From an uncultured Lachnospiraceae bacterium (GTDB lineage Bacteria; Bacillota; Clostridia; Lachnospirales; Lachnospiraceae), in the NCBI GenBank assembly GCA_910586025.1, contig CAJUIO010000050.1, forward strand, positions 1-26,558: a DNA stretch of 26,558 nucleotides, written 5' to 3'. Below are positions 23,501-26,558 of the stretch, piece by piece. Made by a program: the position numbers and the translations under genes. Each line of letters opens with the position of its first letter. Within the stretch, counting starts at the first letter, position 1. The notes below the pieces were generated by a model that made no database searches, was not told where the DNA came from, and worked only from the letters and a program-made list of their open reading frames with translations.

Positions 23501-24991
23501 ATGGAAATCTTATATAACAGCACGAGAACAAAAGGAAATCCGGTAACGGCATCCCAGGCGATTTTGAAGGGGCTTTCCGACGACGGCGGCCTGTTTGTTC
23601 CGGATAGGATACCGGCTTTGGACAAATCGGTAAAAGAGCTTTCCGGGATGTCGTATGCGCAGACGGCCTACGAGGTCATGAAGCTGTATCTTACCGACTT
23701 CACGAAGGAGGAGCTCATGGACTGTATCGCAAAGGCCTACGACTCCAAATTTGATACGGAGGAGATCGCACCCTTAAGGGAGGCGGACGGAGCGTTTTAT
23801 CTGGAGTTATTCCACGGCGCAACCATAGCCTTCAAGGACATGGCATTGTCCATCCTTCCCCATCTTCTCACCACCTCTGCCAGAAAAAATCATGTGGAAA
23901 ATGAGATCGTTATTCTGACCGCGACCTCCGGGGATACGGGAAAAGCGGCGCTTGCGGGATTTGCCGATGTGGAGGGAACCAGAATCATAGTGTTTTATCC
24001 GAAAAACGGCGTGAGCCCCATTCAGGAGAAGCAGATGGTAACCCAGAAGGGAAAGAATACATATGTGGTGGGAATTCGCGGCAATTTTGATGACGCACAG
24101 ACCGGAGTGAAGCGGATTTTCGGAGATAAGGAGCTTGCGGCGCAGCTGAATGAAAAGGGATTTCAGTTTTCCTCCGCTAATTCCATCAATATTGGCCGCC
24201 TGGTTCCCCAGATCGTCTATTATGTGTACGCCTATGCCAGGCTTTACGGGCAGGGCAGGATCAAGGACGGCGAGAAGATAAACGTGGCAGTTCCCACCGG
24301 AAACTTCGGAAATATTCTGGCGGCCTTCTATGCGAAGCAGATGGGGCTTCCCATCCACAGGCTGATCTGCGCCTCCAACGAAAATAAGGTGCTGTTTGAC
24401 TTCTTCGCATCGGGAACCTATGACAGAAACCGTGAATTTGTTCTGACCTCCTCGCCCTCCATGGATATTTTGATTTCCAGCAATCTGGAACGGCTGATCT
24501 ATCAGATTGCCGGAAATGACGCGGACACAAATGCGGAGCTGATGGAGGATCTGAAGAGAGAGGGCCGCTACGAGATTACGCCTGACATGCAAAAGGCGCT
24601 TACGGACTTTTACGGAAATTATGCCAAAGAGCAGGAGACTGCGGATACCATACGCAGCCTGTACGAGAAGACGGGCTATGTGACCGACACCCATACGGCG
24701 GTTGCCTCCTGTGTGTATCAAAAATACAGGCAGGAGACCGGGGATGACAGGGTGACGTTGATTGCCTCCACGGCAAGCCCCTATAAATTTACGGGAAGCG
24801 TTATGAAAGCCCTCTGCGGTGAAAGCGGTCTTGGAGATTTTGAACTGGCGGACAGGCTCTCGCAGCTTTCCGGCATCCCGGTTCCGGCGGCAGTCGATGA
24901 GATCAGAGAAGCGCCCGTTTTACACGACCATGTGTGCGGTAAGGATGAAATGAAACAGACGGTGCTGCAATTTCTTGACAGAAAATTATAA
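23501..24991 (+). CDS. thrC: threonine synthase
   Basis: ThrC is the PLP enzyme that converts O-phosphohomoserine to threonine. The 496-residue product is the long form with the N-terminal cap. It starts with the family pattern YNSTRTKGNPVTASQAI, followed by LSDDGGLFVP (25-34). The PLP lysine is Lys112 in FHGATIAFKDMA, and TATSGDTGKAAL and PTGNFGNILAAFYAK are typical binding loops. GAGAGGA precedes the ATG. It has its own promoter and a strong terminator, so it is a single-gene unit; thrA and thrB are not in the window. The threonine-consuming ammonia-lyase lies about 16 kb upstream. Confidence 0.95.
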   Translation: MEILYNSTRTKGNPVTASQAILKGLSDDGGLFVPDRIPALDKSVKELSGMSYAQTAYEVMKLYLTDFTKEELMDCIAKAYDSKFDTEEIAPLREADGAFYLELFHGATIAFKDMALSILPHLLTTSARKNHVENEIVILTATSGDTGKAALAGFADVEGTRIIVFYPKNGVSPIQEKQMVTQKGKNTYVVGIRGNFDDAQTGVKRIFGDKELAAQLNEKGFQFSSANSINIGRLVPQIVYYVYAYARLYGQGRIKDGEKINVAVPTGNFGNILAAFYAKQMGLPIHRLICASNENKVLFDFFASGTYDRNREFVLTSSPSMDILISSNLERLIYQIAGNDADTNAELMEDLKREGRYEITPDMQKALTDFYGNYAKEQETADTIRSLYEKTGYVTDTHTAVASCVYQKYRQETGDDRVTLIASTASPYKFTGSVMKALCGESGLGDFELADRLSQLSGIPVPAAVDEIREAPVLHDHVCGKDEMKQTVLQFLDRKL

Positions 24992-25045
24992 ATTTATGCG
25001 TAAAAAAGGTTTCCTCTGGCGGGAAACCTTTTTGCATAATTTATG
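24990..25045. terminator. bidirectional terminator between thrC and citrate synthase
   Basis: A 12-bp stem, AAAAAGGTTTCC / GGAAACCTTTTT (25003-25014 with 25022-25033), has a 7-base loop. An outer TATGC/GCATA pairing extends it past a 3-base bulge. Each strand ends in a T-run, so it can stop both thrC and the convergent citrate synthase gene. Confidence 0.92.
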
Positions 25046-25049
25046 TATT

Positions 25050-26423
25050 TCAGGAGCGGCGGCTGATATCCACGTAATCCTGGTCGGGATAAATGGGCTT
25101 GTAGGCGGGACGGATGATCTTGCCGTTGTTGGCCAGCTCCTCCATCCTGTGGGCGCTCCATCCGGAAATCCTTGCCATCGCAAAGATGGGGGTGTAGAGC
25201 TCCATGGGAAGTCCCAGCATGTTATAGACGAAGCCGGAATAAAAGTCCACGTTGACACTGACACCCTTGTACATCTGACGCTGTCTGGAAATAATCTCGG
25301 GTGCGAGCCGCTCCACCAGGGAGTAGAGAGCGAATTCCTTTTCCAGGCCCTTTTCCACGGAAAGCTTTTCCACAAAGTTCTTGAAAATTACGGCTCTCGG
25401 GTCTGACTTGGAGTAAATGGCGTGTCCAACTCCATAGATGAGACCGGCATGATCAAAGGCCTCCTTGTTCAGCAGTCTCTGGAGATAGTGGGAAACCTCT
25501 TCCTCGTCAGTCCAGTCCCTGACCTCCTGCTTCATCTCCTCAAACATCCGGACCACCTTGATATTGGCACCGCCGTGGCGGGGACCTTTCAGGGATCCGA
25601 TGGCCGCCGCAATGACAGAGTAGGTGTCCGTCAGGGACGAGGTGACCACGTGGGTGGTAAAGGAGGAGTTATTACCGCCGCCGTGCTCCATGTGAAGCAC
25701 AAGGGCAATGTCCAGGAGCTTTGCCTCCAGGGCTGTGTAGGAGCTGTCGGGACGGAGAATATGCAGTATATTTTCAGCGGCGGACAAGGATGCGTCCGGC
25801 TGATGGATAAAAAGGCTCTTTCCGTCATGATAGTGGCAGTAGGCCTGATAACCGTAAATAGAAAGAAGAGGAAACAGGCTGATCAGCTGCAGACACTGCC
25901 GCAGAACATTGGGAAGGGAGACGTCGTCGGCCCTGTCGTCATAGGAATACAGGGTGAGAACGCTCCTGGCCAGGGTGTTCATCATATCGCTGCTGGGAGC
26001 TTTCATAATGATGTCACGGACAAAGCTGGTGGGAAGCGTGCGGTATCCTGCCAGCATTTCACGGAAGGTGGCGAGCTCCTTCTCGGTGGGCAGCTTTGCA
26101 AACAGGAGAAGATAGGTGATCTCCTCGAAGCCGAAACGCTCATCCCGGGTAAAGCCTTCCACCAGGTCTTTCACATTATAACCCCGGTAAAACAGACGTC
26201 CGTGGTCGGGGACGGAGACTCCGTCCACCAGCTTCGTGGCGCGCACGTCGGAGATATTGGTGAGGCCGGCGAGAACGCCCTTGCCGTTCAGGTCACGGAG
26301 CCCCCTTTTCACGTCATATTTGGTAAAAAGCTCCGTATCAATGATATCCGCTTTCCTTGCGATATCCGCAAGACGGATGATTTCGGGTGTGATCTCGGAA
26401 TAGGGATTTGTGTTGTGCTCCAT
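25050..26423 (-). CDS. gltA: citrate synthase
   Basis: Citrate synthase joins acetyl-CoA and oxaloacetate, the entry step towards 2-oxoglutarate and glutamate in a fermentative anaerobe. The 457-residue product has the catalytic residues His247 (HMEHGGGNNSS), His334 (GVGHAIYSKSDPRA) and Asp393 (VNVDFYSG), plus the block GSLKGPRHGGAN (276-287). A 2-methylcitrate synthase role cannot be ruled out by eye. The ATG at 26423 is chosen because AAAGGAG lies 9 bases upstream; a longer reading to 26552 has no such site and crosses the promoter region. No aconitase or isocitrate dehydrogenase gene is adjacent inside the window. Confidence 0.94.
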   Translation of the reverse strand: MEHNTNPYSEITPEIIRLADIARKADIIDTELFTKYDVKRGLRDLNGKGVLAGLTNISDVRATKLVDGVSVPDHGRLFYRGYNVKDLVEGFTRDERFGFEEITYLLLFAKLPTEKELATFREMLAGYRTLPTSFVRDIIMKAPSSDMMNTLARSVLTLYSYDDRADDVSLPNVLRQCLQLISLFPLLSIYGYQAYCHYHDGKSLFIHQPDASLSAAENILHILRPDSSYTALEAKLLDIALVLHMEHGGGNNSSFTTHVVTSSLTDTYSVIAAAIGSLKGPRHGGANIKVVRMFEEMKQEVRDWTDEEEVSHYLQRLLNKEAFDHAGLIYGVGHAIYSKSDPRAVIFKNFVEKLSVEKGLEKEFALYSLVERLAPEIISRQRQMYKGVSVNVDFYSGFVYNMLGLPMELYTPIFAMARISGWSAHRMEELANNGKIIRPAYKPIYPDQDYVDISRRS

Positions 26424-26469
26424 AAAAATAGACTCCTTTCTACTGTAATTTAGTAACAAACAAACATAT

Positions 26470-26494
26470 CTATATAAATACTGGCTATATAAAT
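26470..26494. repeat. two 10-bp direct repeats upstream of citrate synthase
   Basis: CTATATAAAT occurs at 26470-26479 and again at 26485-26494, 15 bases apart, 47 to 71 bases before the citrate synthase ATG. On the minus strand each copy reads ATTTATATAG and could serve as a -10 box, but neither has a good -35 at 16-18 bases. An operator or an activator-dependent promoter is possible. Confidence 0.45.
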
Positions 26495-26525
26495 GTGGGT
26501 GTTCATTTATTCCTGCGGGCAACGA

Positions 26526-26557
26526 GCCAAGCGGGCATGCTTGCATGCACATTTGGC
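26526..26557. repeat. interrupted palindrome at the window edge
   Basis: GCCAA, 4 bases, GCATGC, TT, GCATGC, 4 bases and TTGGC form a symmetric inverted repeat of 32 bases. It lies outside any supported gene and has no T-run. It may be an extragenic palindromic element or the end of a larger structure cut by the window. Confidence 0.45.
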
Positions 26558-26558
26558 G

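Noticed and set aside
25422..26453. Open frame of 343 codons on the plus strand
   Set aside because: It is the antisense of citrate synthase, where all catalytic residues are present.

Overview
The window looks like the chromosome of a spore-forming, anaerobic gut-type Firmicute, most likely a Lachnospiraceae-like clostridium. The basis is the plsX-acpP-rnc-smc-ftsY order, an rnfCDGEAB cluster in clostridial order, a SleB/CwlJ-type spore-cortex hydrolase family member, strong AGGAGG ribosome sites, AT-rich intergenic DNA and mid-GC coding DNA. Genus cannot be fixed from the sequence. No rRNA, tRNA, CRISPR array, IS element or phage gene was seen. No gene-free stretch exceeds about 165 bases.

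Layout. (1) 1-7943, plus strand: phospholipid synthesis and cell-core genes plsX, acpP, a hairpin terminator, then rnc, smc, ftsY and an ACT-domain threonine ammonia-lyase, closed by a strong terminator. (2) 7958-8821: a lone YitT-family membrane protein. (3) 8833-16126: an apparent redox operon. A possible promoter precedes a secreted protein made of four gap-free 65-residue repeats, then rnfC, D, G, E, A and B, and an aldo/keto reductase carrying two ferredoxin-type 4Fe-4S motifs. It ends at a 17-bp hairpin terminator. (4) 16176-20295: two cytoplasmic carbohydrate-active genes, an unassigned protein that may be an alpha-toroid plus beta-sandwich, and a GH105-like unsaturated-uronyl hydrolase with a large extra N-terminal region. 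(5) 20333-22654: an ApbE flavin transferase lipoprotein (minus) divergent from a membrane-anchored GH25-like protein whose catalytic residues are replaced. (6) 22796-24991: a SleB/CwlJ-type hydrolase with a possible sigma-E promoter, and threonine synthase thrC. (7) 25050-26423, minus: citrate synthase, convergent with thrC across a bidirectional terminator.

How the genes may work together. Rnf couples ferredoxin oxidation by NAD+ to ion export. RnfD and RnfG each show a GAT-type motif for covalent FMN, and ApbE, encoded about 4 kb past the redox operon on the opposite strand, is the enzyme family that attaches it. ThrC makes threonine and the ammonia-lyase deaminates it to 2-oxobutyrate, although the two genes lie 16 kb apart. 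Citrate synthase would supply the first step towards 2-oxoglutarate and glutamate. The least explained items are the four-repeat secreted protein in front of rnf, the cysteine-rich tail on RnfE, the toroid/GH105 pair and the degenerate GH25 protein.
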